Shown here piece after piece: positions 53,527-62,154 of a stretch of 64,000 bases of DNA. This stretch comes from Gaetbulibacter saemankumensis DSM 17032. Lineage in GTDB: Bacteria > Bacteroidota > Bacteroidia > Flavobacteriales > Flavobacteriaceae. Numbering within the stretch: position 1 is the stretch's first letter; every line of letters begins with the position of its first letter. The stretch spans positions 62,001 to 126,000 of the forward strand of contig NZ_AUDV01000005.1 of NCBI RefSeq assembly GCF_000425645.1. Reading direction: 5' to 3'. The notes under the pieces are model-generated. The model was not told where the DNA came from and searched no databases. It was given only the letters and a program-made list of their open reading frames with translations. Both the position numbers and the translations under genes were made by a program.

Positions 53527-55288
53527 ATTTAATTTCAGTGCTATAAGGAAACAATAACTGCACGCCTTCTTTTTTTGATAGAGATTTTATTTCCTGCAAA
53601 ACCCAATAAGCATCTTCTCCTAATTCTTCTTTTAGAATACTTTCTTTGGTTTCAGCAATGCCTAGATCACTCAAAATCTTTTCTAAGTCTTTCTTGTAGA
53701 CAGGGAATTCTTTCAACATATAATCGTTTAAATCAGCCTGCTCTGCCGCATAAGCAATAGCCTTGTCTAATCCACCAAGTTCATCAACCAAACCATTTGC
53801 CAACGCATCGATACCAGTCCATACACGTCCCTGAGCAATCGCTTTTATTTCATCCTGCAATTTCCCTCGTCCATTAGCTACTCTTGTTGTAAACAATTCA
53901 TAAATATCTACAATACCCTCTTTAATGAATGCCCTCTGATTGTCATCAAGTGGCTCAAAAAAACTATATGTAACGGCATTTTTATTTGTAGCGACTTGCT
54001 CTGCATTAATACCTAAGTCACTTATTAATTTATGTCCATTAGGCAATACACCAAAAACACCTATGCTACCCGTTATAGTCGTTGGTTCTGCATATATTTT
54101 ATCAGCATTACAAGCAATATAATACCCTCCTGAAGCCGCTAAATCTCCCATAGAAACAATCACAGGCTTTACTTGCTTTGTTAACTCTATTTCACGCCAA
54201 ATCAGCTCACTTGCTAAAGCGCTTCCTCCTGGTGAATTTATTCTCAGAACAATCGCTTTAATATTATCATCTTCGCGTGCTTTCTTCAAAGAACGATTCA
54301 TGGATCCCTGACCTACAACACCCTTATCACCTTCACCATAAATAATTTCACCTTCAGCATAAAGAACCGCTATTTTATTTTTACTGTAATTAGTAAGTAG
54401 TTCTGTAGCTGTATGTACAGCATAATCTTCAATACTAATCATGTTTAAATCTTGAGATTCTGGCACGCCAACCGCTTGTTTTAATCCTGAAATATATTCA
54501 TCATGATATCCTACTCTATCTACTAATTTAGATTTTAAGGCTAATTTGGGGGTTCTAGCAAGGAGACTATCGGCTATATTATTTAAATCATCCTTAGAAA
54601 TACCGCGACTTACTGAAATTTCATTTTTAACTTCAGCCCATATAGAATTTAAAAAAGCTTCCACCTGTTCTCTGTTAGCTGGACTCATTTCATTTTCCAA
54701 AAACGGTTCTACGGCACTTTTGTACTTCCCAAAACGAACCACTTCCATTTTTAATCCAGATTTTTCCTGAAAATCTTTAAAATACAACTGTTCAGAATAC
54801 AAACCTTTAAATTCCATTAGGCCTGCAGGATTGATAAAAATAGTATCGGCTACCGAACTTAAATAATAATCTTTTTGGGTATAGATATCTGCATAGGCTG
54901 TTATGAATTTCCCTGATTCTTTAAACTTAATTAAAGCATCTCTTAAGGCTTTAGTTTGAGAAATTCCTGCTTTTATAAAGTTGTTATCAATAGAAATTCC
55001 TTTAATATTGCTATCTGTTGCTGCGTAATTAATAGCATCTATAATATTAAACAATCCGTTTTTTTCGTCTTCATTTAAAAATGCATATTGTTTAAATTCT
55101 GTTTTTCCAGCATAATCTCTAATAGGAAAATCTAATTTTAAATCTAATACAGTATTTGGTTTCACCGTAACTACAGCTTCATTAGAAGAACCTAACACTA
55201 AACCCAGAACAATTAAAAATCCAAAACAAATAAATAGAAAAACAAAAATCCCCGTTACAGTAGAAAGTACTCTTTTTATAAAATTCAT
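53525..55288 (-). CDS. sppA: Signal peptide peptidase SppA, 67-kDa type
   Basis: 587-residue membrane-bound Ser/Lys-dyad protease that clears signal-peptide remnants. One N-terminal membrane helix (VTGIFVFLFICFGFLIVLGL), two tandem S49 domains. The N-terminal domain carries the Lys region (AGISQTKALRDALIKFKESG), and the C-terminal domain the nucleophile Ser (MGDLAASGGYYIACNADKIY). ALRINSPGGSALASELIWRE and ITGSIGVFGVLPN are standard. Full length. The menE gene lies 35 nt upstream on the same strand. Confidence 0.95.
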   Translation of the reverse strand: MNFIKRVLSTVTGIFVFLFICFGFLIVLGLVLGSSNEAVVTVKPNTVLDLKLDFPIRDYAGKTEFKQYAFLNEDEKNGLFNIIDAINYAATDSNIKGISIDNNFIKAGISQTKALRDALIKFKESGKFITAYADIYTQKDYYLSSVADTIFINPAGLMEFKGLYSEQLYFKDFQEKSGLKMEVVRFGKYKSAVEPFLENEMSPANREQVEAFLNSIWAEVKNEISVSRGISKDDLNNIADSLLARTPKLALKSKLVDRVGYHDEYISGLKQAVGVPESQDLNMISIEDYAVHTATELLTNYSKNKIAVLYAEGEIIYGEGDKGVVGQGSMNRSLKKAREDDNIKAIVLRINSPGGSALASELIWREIELTKQVKPVIVSMGDLAASGGYYIACNADKIYAEPTTITGSIGVFGVLPNGHKLISDLGINAEQVATNKNAVTYSFFEPLDDNQRAFIKEGIVDIYELFTTRVANGRGKLQDEIKAIAQGRVWTGIDALANGLVDELGGLDKAIAYAAEQADLNDYMLKEFPVYKKDLEKILSDLGIAETKESILKEELGEDAYWVLQEIKSLSKKEGVQLLFPYSTEIK

Positions 55289-55323
55289 ATAAATGTTTTT
55301 TTTGTGTTAGTATACAACTAGGC

Positions 55324-56412
55324 TTAGTTGTTACAATTAATCGTTATTTTTTTTAAAGTCGCCCTACGTCTAATTTTACCTGATGTAGTTTCTTCAAATT
55401 TACTTACCGCATAAATCGCTTTAGGTATTTCGAACTTATCGAGTACTGAAAACACCTTTTTGTCCAATCGGTTATCCTCTGATTCTACAACTAAAATAAG
55501 TTTCTGACCTAAATTTTCATCTGGTAGGGCCGCAACGAAGAAACGAGTTGACATATTCTTTTGAAGTTTTGCTTCTATCTGCTCAGGAAATAATTTTACA
55601 CCTCCGGAGTTTATAACATGATCAAAACGCCCTAACCATTCAAAAGTAGAATGAGAATGCCATTTAATAACATCATTAGTTATAATGATGTCTTTTGCTA
55701 ATTTAGGAGCATTTATTACCATACAACCACGTTCATCTTGTGAGACGGTAACCCCTTCTAAAGTTCTAAATACGTCATTGAATTCAGGTGCATCATCCGA
55801 AAAATTATTGATTTGCTTAAGAGCAATATGTGTAACCGTTTCAGTCATTCCATAAGTTTCGTACACATGGGTTTTATATGTCTGAAGTTCGCCTTTTAAT
55901 ACTTGTGACATTGGTGAACCTCCTACAATTAATGTTTTGATATTTTCAATAATATTTAGTGAATTCCTAACTTGTAAAGGCACCATGGCTGAAAAATCAT
56001 AATTTATAGAAACCGGTAATTCAATCTTGGAAGTGGGTTCTACTAAATCTAATTCCAGACCCAAAATAACAGCACGAATTAGCATCATTTTACCGGCTAT
56101 ATATTCCATTGGCAAGCACAACAAAGCTGAATCGCCAGGCTCTAGATTAAAAAAATCGCCTGTGGCAATCGCCGAATTAACCATGGCTTGTTTGGATAAT
56201 TTTACTTTCTTTGGTACTCCTGTAGAACCTGATGTGTTTGCATAAATATAATCTTTTTCATCAATCCAGTCGAGTATAAACCACCCTAATATCTGTTCAT
56301 AAGGGTAGCCTTCCTTAATATAATTATAAGCCACATCATTTAGTTCTTCAAAAGAAAAATGAATACCATTAAGTTTGAATCTATTATGAACGTTTCTAAA
56401 ACTAGGTTTCAT
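55324..56412 (-). CDS. menE: o-Succinylbenzoate-CoA ligase (short Bacteroidota form)
   Basis: AMP-forming ligase that activates o-succinylbenzoate in menaquinone synthesis. ANTSGSTGVPKKVKLS is the ATP-phosphate loop, HVYETYGMTETVTHIAL motif A5, GRFDHVINSGGVKLFPEQIE A8, and TTSGKIRRRA carries the final catalytic Lys. At 362 residues it lacks much of the N-terminal subdomain of the 450-480-residue E. coli-type enzyme, as is normal for Bacteroidota. Its start overlaps the CPBP gene by 11 nt. It is the distal gene of the men cluster. Confidence 0.92.
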   Translation of the reverse strand: MKPSFRNVHNRFKLNGIHFSFEELNDVAYNYIKEGYPYEQILGWFILDWIDEKDYIYANTSGSTGVPKKVKLSKQAMVNSAIATGDFFNLEPGDSALLCLPMEYIAGKMMLIRAVILGLELDLVEPTSKIELPVSINYDFSAMVPLQVRNSLNIIENIKTLIVGGSPMSQVLKGELQTYKTHVYETYGMTETVTHIALKQINNFSDDAPEFNDVFRTLEGVTVSQDERGCMVINAPKLAKDIIITNDVIKWHSHSTFEWLGRFDHVINSGGVKLFPEQIEAKLQKNMSTRFFVAALPDENLGQKLILVVESEDNRLDKKVFSVLDKFEIPKAIYAVSKFEETTSGKIRRRATLKKITINCNN

Positions 56413-57370
56413 CTGTATCTGATATTTGATTTAGATTATCATTAGGTTCAATAACATTTCCAAATAATTTTTCTTTCCAGTTTTTCCAACCGTAAATCCT
56501 TGATAGAATCAGTAATAAAATAGGGAATAAAACAAATACAGGAATAAGTACTTCGGACATTGGCATTTCTCCAGGGTCTGACATATCTTTTAAAATAGAA
56601 TGCGTTTGAAAAGCAGTCCAATCAGCTGTCACTAATAATGCTGTAAATAAATTATTAGCAGCATGAAACCCCAGTGAGAGTTCTAAACCTCCATCCATTA
56701 AAGTCATAATTCCCAGAAATAGTCCTGTGCCAATGTAGTAGACCATGATAACGTAACCTAGCTTTTCAACCTCAGGATTTGCGATGTGAAGTAATCCGAA
56801 CACTATGGAGGTTATAATTAGAGGTAACCAGTTTGTTTTGGTAATCACCCCTAATCCTTGCATTAAGTAACCTCGAAACAGATACTCTTCAAAGCTAGTT
56901 TGCAAAGGCACAAATATAATGGCGATTACACATAAAATAAGAAATGGTACCAAATCAAAATTAAGCACATAATTTTCTGGAGACATGTAATAATCTCCTA
57001 TTACCAAGGCAGAAGACAGCGTACCCCATGTTAAAAAAATAAACCAAAATCGTTTCCAATCAATAGTTTTTCTGGTTGTTGTTAATTGAGTAAAAGTTTG
57101 ATTGTGTATATAACGAACCACGAATAATAATGCAACCAATCCCACTGCGAAAGATAAAAGCATTAGAAACAAATTTAAATTCGGCTCTAACAAGGTCATC
57201 ATAGTAGACTGATCTAAACTCGTAATATTATCACCTGCTGACAATGCCTTGACCGCTACCGCAATTGTAAATGGCATTTGACCAATAATTACAGCAACTA
57301 TTATGATAAATAAACCTATTAAATAGCGCCACCAATCGTTTAATCCTTTAAATGCCTGATTTATATACAT
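56402..57370 (-). CDS. CPBP-family intramembrane metalloprotease
   Basis: 322 residues with about eight membrane segments. Motifs of the CPBP/Abi (Rce1-like) family are SFEEYLFRGYLMQGLGV (EExxxR), VFGLLHIANPEVEKLG (FxxxH) and LGFHAANNLFTALLV (HxxxN). It should cleave a membrane or prenylated substrate, or act as a protease-like chaperone. It is embedded between menC and menE with a 3-nt gap and an 11-nt overlap, so it is coexpressed with menaquinone genes, but no role there is established. Confidence 0.9.
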   Translation of the reverse strand: MYINQAFKGLNDWWRYLIGLFIIIVAVIIGQMPFTIAVAVKALSAGDNITSLDQSTMMTLLEPNLNLFLMLLSFAVGLVALLFVVRYIHNQTFTQLTTTRKTIDWKRFWFIFLTWGTLSSALVIGDYYMSPENYVLNFDLVPFLILCVIAIIFVPLQTSFEEYLFRGYLMQGLGVITKTNWLPLIITSIVFGLLHIANPEVEKLGYVIMVYYIGTGLFLGIMTLMDGGLELSLGFHAANNLFTALLVTADWTAFQTHSILKDMSDPGEMPMSEVLIPVFVLFPILLLILSRIYGWKNWKEKLFGNVIEPNDNLNQISDTDET

Positions 57371-57373
57371 GTT

Positions 57374-58411
57374 TTATATATTAAAATTCCAGTTTAGTTT
57401 TAAATTATATTTTAAAGAGCCGTGTTCAACTTCTAACGGTGATTCAAAATTATTTGTAAATAAACCACCTGTGCCAAGTCCTTGAGGTAATGGATTTTGT
57501 TTTACGTAGGTGTATTGCGCTATTGCATTTAATCCTATGTTGCTTTCTAAGGCGCTAGTTATCCACCAGCCAATATTATGTTTTTCAGCGATATCAATCC
57601 ATAAATCACTTCCCTGAAAACCACCAACCAAACTCGGTTTTAAAATGATGTATTGAGGTTTTATGGTTTGAAGCAATTTTACTTTATCCGTTCTAGAAAA
57701 CACACCAATTAATTCCTCATCTAACGCGATAGGCAAAGGGGTTACTTCACATAATTGCGCCATATCTTCAATCTGTCCTTGTTTTATTGGTTGTTCTATT
57801 GAATGTAAATCTAAATCGGACAACACTTTTAATTTTTCAAATGCATCTTCCTTGGTAAAAGCACCATTGGCATCTACTCTTAATTCAATGTCTTTTGAAG
57901 AAAATTGTTTCCTAATAGATTTTAATAAATTTACTTCTGTTTGAAAATCAATTGCTCCAATTTTCATTTTAATGCATGTAAATCCGGCATCAATCTTATC
58001 TTTTATTTGTTGCTTCATAAAAGATTCTGACCCCATCCAAATTAACCCATTAATAGGAATCGGTGCTTCTTTGGTTGTAAATTCAGATGGGAAAATTTCG
58101 AAGGGCATGGTGTTTCTTAAAGATTGTAAAGCAGTTTCTAAGCCGAATTGAATACTTGGAAATTCGATAAGCTCCTCTAATAAAACGTTTAAATCTAAAT
58201 TAATGTTATTACACAGCCATTGAAGTTTATCTTCGTAGTCTACCCTATCATCGGCAGATAAACCTCTAAACAAGCCACATTCTCCAAATCCTTGCTTAGA
58301 ATCTTTTTCTAACAAAAGAAACCAAGTTTCCTTGGTTTTTAGAACACCGCGAGATGTACCGCTAGCTTGTTTAAAATTAAGAATATATTTTTTACAGGTT
58401 GCTTTTATCAT
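57374..58411 (-). CDS. menC: o-Succinylbenzoate synthase
   Basis: Enolase-superfamily dehydratase of menaquinone synthesis. The barrel has CIKMKIGAIDF (first Lys), LRVDANGAFTKEDA (metal Asp), HSIEQPIKQGQ (metal Glu), IALDEELIGV (metal Asp/Glu) and YIILKPSLVGGFQGSD (second Lys). 345 residues, complete. It lies back to back with the MBL hydrolase (start and stop adjacent) in the men operon. Confidence 0.93.
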   Translation of the reverse strand: MIKATCKKYILNFKQASGTSRGVLKTKETWFLLLEKDSKQGFGECGLFRGLSADDRVDYEDKLQWLCNNINLDLNVLLEELIEFPSIQFGLETALQSLRNTMPFEIFPSEFTTKEAPIPINGLIWMGSESFMKQQIKDKIDAGFTCIKMKIGAIDFQTEVNLLKSIRKQFSSKDIELRVDANGAFTKEDAFEKLKVLSDLDLHSIEQPIKQGQIEDMAQLCEVTPLPIALDEELIGVFSRTDKVKLLQTIKPQYIILKPSLVGGFQGSDLWIDIAEKHNIGWWITSALESNIGLNAIAQYTYVKQNPLPQGLGTGGLFTNNFESPLEVEHGSLKYNLKLNWNFNI

Positions 58412-59089
58412 TTAGAGTTCTATACTTTCGCCGATTTTCAATAACATTAAATCTTTATTCTTATCGAAAAATTTACGCTTCGCTTCTTCGTGATCTATTT
58501 CAATATATCCAAAGGTATCGAAATGATAACCCAATATTTTATCACATTCTACAAAATCGCTGGCTAAGATCGCATCATCAATACCCATGGTGAAATTATC
58601 TCCTATTGGAAGAATAGCTAAATCTAATTTTGTCTTCAAAGGAATTAATTTCATGTCGTATGTTAAAGCCGTATCTCCAGCTATATATATATTTTTATGT
58701 TCTCCTTCGATCACAAAACCACCTGGCTGACCACCATAAGAACCATCTGGAAACGACGATGTATGAATAGCGTTAACATATTTTACAGTACCGAACTCAA
58801 AATCCCAACTTCCTCCGTGATTCATTGGATGCCCTTCAAGACCAAGACCTTGAAAATGTGAGATTACTTCAAAATTCGAAATGATTACAGCATTTGTTCT
58901 TTTAGCAATAGCCTCGACATCCAAAATATGATCCTGATGTGCGTGCGTTACTAAAATATAATCAGCTTTAAGACCATTTATATCTATATGTGATGCTTTT
59001 TCATTAGCTGTTATAAAAGGATCTACAAGAATATTTATATCATTTATTTGTATGCCCAAACTAGCATGTCCATAAAACGTAATTTTCAT
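58412..59089 (-). CDS. Metal-dependent hydrolase, UPF0173/YtkL type (MBL fold)
   Basis: 225 residues from the preferred start MKITFYGHASLGIQ (the frame opens 12 codons earlier at 59125). ILVDPFITAN, then VTHAHQDHILDVEAIAKR (HxHxDH), NHGGSWDF, YIAGDTALTYDMKLI (bridging Asp) and LGYHFDTFGYIEID define the UPF0173 family. Substrate unknown. It sits inside the men operon, so a thioesterase role on DHNA-CoA, a step for which no gene is visible here, is a reasonable but untested guess. Neighbouring men genes are on both sides. Confidence 0.88.
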   Translation of the reverse strand: MKITFYGHASLGIQINDINILVDPFITANEKASHIDINGLKADYILVTHAHQDHILDVEAIAKRTNAVIISNFEVISHFQGLGLEGHPMNHGGSWDFEFGTVKYVNAIHTSSFPDGSYGGQPGGFVIEGEHKNIYIAGDTALTYDMKLIPLKTKLDLAILPIGDNFTMGIDDAILASDFVECDKILGYHFDTFGYIEIDHEEAKRKFFDKNKDLMLLKIGESIEL

Positions 59090-59128
59090 AAAAAAGTGTT
59101 TATTTAATTTCTCTTTAAAATACAAATT

Positions 59129-60031
59129 TTATAACAAATACCCAATCCCCATTAACAGAGACAGTAATACTGTGGTTAGGGCTACTTTCTTTAATTCAGG
59201 ATCTAAATCTTCAGAATTCTTATTCTTTGTTATCACTATAATATGCTTTATCAAAGGGATATATGTTACTAAAAACATCAAATTAAAAGGGGATGTATAA
59301 TATAAAACACAAAACAAGCTAGAAAAAACCATAGCTGTTATAACCAAAGTTAACTGATAACGTTTTGCATTTTTAATACCCAGTTTAACGGCTAAAGTAA
59401 TTTTGTTAGATTTTTTGTCACTTATTATATCTCGCATATTGTTGAGGTTTAGAACCGCTGCACTTAATAAGCCTATTGTACAAGCAGGTAAAAATACCAC
59501 ATGATCTATTGTTTTTGCATATAATACATAACACCCAATAACACTAATTAATCCGAAAAATATGAACACAAACAAATCACCTAATCCTCGGTAACCATAT
59601 GCTTTTGAACCAACCGTATATCTAATTGCCGCCACCACGCATGCGATACCTAATAGAAAAAACAGAAGAGTAAGTAAAAAGTGCTTTACACCAAAGGCTA
59701 CAAAAATTAAAAGGAATGCTAAGGCTATTGAAATAAGAATATTGATTTTTATAGCCGCATACATTTCACTAGGAGTAATAACCCCACTTTGTATGGCACG
59801 TTCAGGCCCCACGCGATCTTCATTATCTGTTCCTTTAACACCATCACCATAATCGTTCGCCAGATTTGATAATATCTGAAAACTAAGGGTTGTTAAAATA
59901 GCAAGTATAAAAATACCCCAATTAAAATAGCCGTTGTATTCAGCAAAAGCTGAAGCTAAAATGATTCCTGAAATCGATAAAGGCAGCGTTCGCAAACGCA
60001 TGGATGAAATCCAAACTGAAACTCTATTCAT
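59129..60031 (-). CDS. menA: 1,4-Dihydroxy-2-naphthoate polyprenyltransferase
   Basis: UbiA-family membrane prenyltransferase that makes demethylmenaquinone. 300 residues from MNRVSVWISSMRL (the frame opens at 60055, inside menB). The two prenyl-diphosphate motifs are NLANDYGDGVKGTDNED (NDxxD type) and NLNNMRDIISDKKSNK (DxxxD), and about eight membrane segments follow. RLRTLPLSISG is the typical start. The chosen Met lies 1 nt after the menB stop. No other candidate is better for this step. Confidence 0.93.
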   Translation of the reverse strand: MNRVSVWISSMRLRTLPLSISGIILASAFAEYNGYFNWGIFILAILTTLSFQILSNLANDYGDGVKGTDNEDRVGPERAIQSGVITPSEMYAAIKINILISIALAFLLIFVAFGVKHFLLTLLFFLLGIACVVAAIRYTVGSKAYGYRGLGDLFVFIFFGLISVIGCYVLYAKTIDHVVFLPACTIGLLSAAVLNLNNMRDIISDKKSNKITLAVKLGIKNAKRYQLTLVITAMVFSSLFCVLYYTSPFNLMFLVTYIPLIKHIIVITKNKNSEDLDPELKKVALTTVLLSLLMGIGYLL

Positions 60032-60032
60032 C

Positions 60033-60872
60033 TTATGGAATCCATTTTTTTTCAAAATTAGGCTGACGCTTCTCTAAAAAGGCATTTCTTCCTTCCACGG
60101 CTTCTTCAGTCATGTAAGCTAATCTTGTAGCTTCACCGGCAAACACCTGTTGACCCACCATACCATCATCGGTTAAATTCATTGCGAATTTCAACATTTT
60201 GATCGATGTTGGTGATTTTGCTAAAATTTCCTGAGCCCATTCGAAAGCTGTCGTTTCTAAGTCATCATGAGGAATAACTGCATTTACCATACCCATATCG
60301 AAAGCTTCCTGTGCCGAATAATTCCTTCCTAAGAAAAATATTTCACGTGCTTTTTTCTGTCCAACCATTTTGGCTAAATAAGCCGATCCGTACCCTCCAT
60401 CAAAGCTTGTAACATCTGCATCGGTTTGTTTAAATATAGCATGTTCTTTACTGGCTAGCGTTAAATCACAAACCACATGCAAACTATGACCTCCACCTAC
60501 AGCCCAGCCAGGAACTACGGCAATAACAGCTTTGGGCATAAAACGAATCAATCGTTGTACTTCCAATATGTTTAATCTATGATATCCGTCTTCACCTACA
60601 TAGCCCTGATGTCCTCGCGCCTTTTGATCTCCACCAGAACAAAAACTCCAAATTCCGTCTTTTATTGAAGGACCTTCGGCTGAAAGCAAAACAACTCCAA
60701 TATTCACATCTTCATTAGCGTCATAAAACGCATCATATAACTCGCTTGTTGTTTTTGGTCTAAACGCATTTCTTACGTTTGGTCTGTTAAAGGCTATTCT
60801 AGCAACTCCATCACATTTTTTATAGGTGATGTCCTCATATTCCTTTACGGTTACCCAGTTTATTGATTCCAT
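60033..60872 (-). CDS. menB: 1,4-Dihydroxy-2-naphthoyl-CoA synthase
   Basis: Crotonase-fold enzyme that closes the naphthoate ring. 279 residues. FCSGGDQKARGHQGY is the oxyanion and CoA region, VPGWAVGGGHSLHVVCDLTL the active-site loop, and FKQTDADVTSFDGGYGSAYL has an Asp at residue 151 where the E. coli enzyme has Gly, marking the bicarbonate-independent type II class (as in Mycobacterium). It is the first gene of the men operon, and a -7 box TAATTTTG stands 18 nt upstream on the minus strand. Confidence 0.95.
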   Translation of the reverse strand: MESINWVTVKEYEDITYKKCDGVARIAFNRPNVRNAFRPKTTSELYDAFYDANEDVNIGVVLLSAEGPSIKDGIWSFCSGGDQKARGHQGYVGEDGYHRLNILEVQRLIRFMPKAVIAVVPGWAVGGGHSLHVVCDLTLASKEHAIFKQTDADVTSFDGGYGSAYLAKMVGQKKAREIFFLGRNYSAQEAFDMGMVNAVIPHDDLETTAFEWAQEILAKSPTSIKMLKFAMNLTDDGMVGQQVFAGEATRLAYMTEEAVEGRNAFLEKRQPNFEKKWIP

Positions 60873-60889
60873 TATTTTATGATTTTGCC

Positions 60890-60897
60890 CAAAATTA
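60890..60897 (-). promoter_or_regulatory. -7 element of menB operon
   Basis: On the minus strand this reads TAATTTTG, matching TAnnTTTG, with an expected leader of about 10 nt. Confidence 0.5.
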
Positions 60898-61132
60898 ATT
60901 TTTATTTTACAAACCGAATGAATGAAATTGAATTAAATTGTATTTATCTTAACCGATGTAGTCTTCTCGCATGCTATTCTTAATTATGAATTTGATAAAG
61001 ATTTCAACTTTAATTAATTTGATAATTTCCTAATTAGCAAATATATCCTCAATAATTCCAAAATAAATGACAATGTATTTTGCGTAATACACAATTAACA
61101 TTTGTATTAATAAACTGTCAGTATTTTTTTAT

Positions 61133-61140
61133 TACATTTG
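61133..61140 (+). promoter_or_regulatory. -7 element before the mini membrane protein
   Basis: TACATTTG matches TAnnTTTG. A TTTG lies 28 bp upstream, longer than the usual spacing. Confidence 0.5.
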
Positions 61141-61186
61141 TAGCGCTATTAATCTAATTCAGTTAAAAACACGTAAATTAACGTTT

Positions 61187-61396
61187 ATGTGTGTTTTTCT
61201 GTTATCAACCCAAACGCCTATGGTAATTAACATTACCCTTATTGTAACTGCATTAGTTGCTGTGAATTTTTTATTATTAAAGTTTAGCAGCAATAAAACA
61301 AATCAAAAAAGAAAATCTAACAAATTACCTACTATTATTACACACCAAGCTACTTTAGATCTAGAAGCTCGTGAATATGGTAATACAGGTAGTTAA
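61187..61396 (+). CDS. Small single-pass membrane protein
   Basis: 69 residues from the first ATG, or 58 from the ATG at 61220. One hydrophobic segment (MVINITLIVTALVAVNFLLL) is followed by a basic SSNKTNQKRKSNK stretch and a tail (ITHQATLDLEAREYGNTGS). The topology is positive-inside. A -7 box 46 nt upstream supports transcription. No family is recognised. The convergent ung gene ends 10 nt beyond. Confidence 0.6.
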   Translation: MCVFLLSTQTPMVINITLIVTALVAVNFLLLKFSSNKTNQKRKSNKLPTIITHQATLDLEAREYGNTGS

Positions 61397-61406
61397 TTAA
61401 CCAGGC

Positions 61407-62072
61407 CTACCATTTAATTGGCTTTAAATTAGATTTTTCTAAATAGTCGTTAGTTTGACTAAAATGACTGTTACCAAACCAGTATCCTCTATTGGCACTT
61501 AATGGTGAAGGATGTCCTGTGCTTAAAACATAGTGCCTCTTAGAATTAATAAGCTTACTTTTTTTCTTAGCATATCCACCCCATAATAAAAACACGACAT
61601 TCTCTTTTTTGTTACTGATAATTTTAATTACCTGATCCGTGAAGGTTTCCCAACCCTTCCCTTGATGGCTACCAGCTTCATGGGCACGAACAGTGAGAGT
61701 AGCATTTAAAAGTAATACCCCTTGTTGCGACCAGGATAACAAACTACCACTTTCAGGATATGGTTTTCCAAGATCATCCGTAATTTCTTTAAAAATATTG
61801 ACTAATGAGGGCGGATGTTTAACTCCTTCATTTACAGAAAAACAAAGCCCATGCGCCTGTCCAGGTCCGTGATATGGGTCTTGCCCAATAATAACAACCT
61901 TTAAGTCATTAAAATGACAATTATTAAAAGCATTAAAAATTTCTTCAACTTTCGGGAAACAAGTATTATTTAGATATTCTTCATCTAAAAAAAACAATAA
62001 ATCCTTAAAATAAGGTTTCTCAAATTCTTCTTTTAAATGTGGCTTCCAACTTGGATGTAGATCTAATTTCAT
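61407..62072 (-). CDS. ung: Uracil-DNA glycosylase, family 1
   Basis: Removes uracil from DNA. 221 residues. VVIIGQDPYHGPGQAHGLCF carries the catalytic Asp and the water-activating loop, LLNATLTVRAHEAGSHQGKG follows, and STGHPSPLSANRGYWFG is the minor-groove loop with the His. All are intact and the length is standard. Confidence 0.97.
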   Translation of the reverse strand: MKLDLHPSWKPHLKEEFEKPYFKDLLFFLDEEYLNNTCFPKVEEIFNAFNNCHFNDLKVVIIGQDPYHGPGQAHGLCFSVNEGVKHPPSLVNIFKEITDDLGKPYPESGSLLSWSQQGVLLLNATLTVRAHEAGSHQGKGWETFTDQVIKIISNKKENVVFLLWGGYAKKKSKLINSKRHYVLSTGHPSPLSANRGYWFGNSHFSQTNDYLEKSNLKPIKW

Positions 62073-62154
62073 GATGCGAATTTAAAAACGAATAAAGCAA
62101 TATGCTACTTTTATTGCCGAAAAAGAAATAAATTGCGGGCGTAAAAATTTTTGT

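Larger units (their letters stand above)
60873..61186. other. Divergent promoter region between menB and a mini membrane protein
   Basis: AT-rich; holds the menB -7 box (60890-60897, minus) and a TACATTTG box (61133-61140, plus). I see no other gene or strong repeat. Confidence 0.55.
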
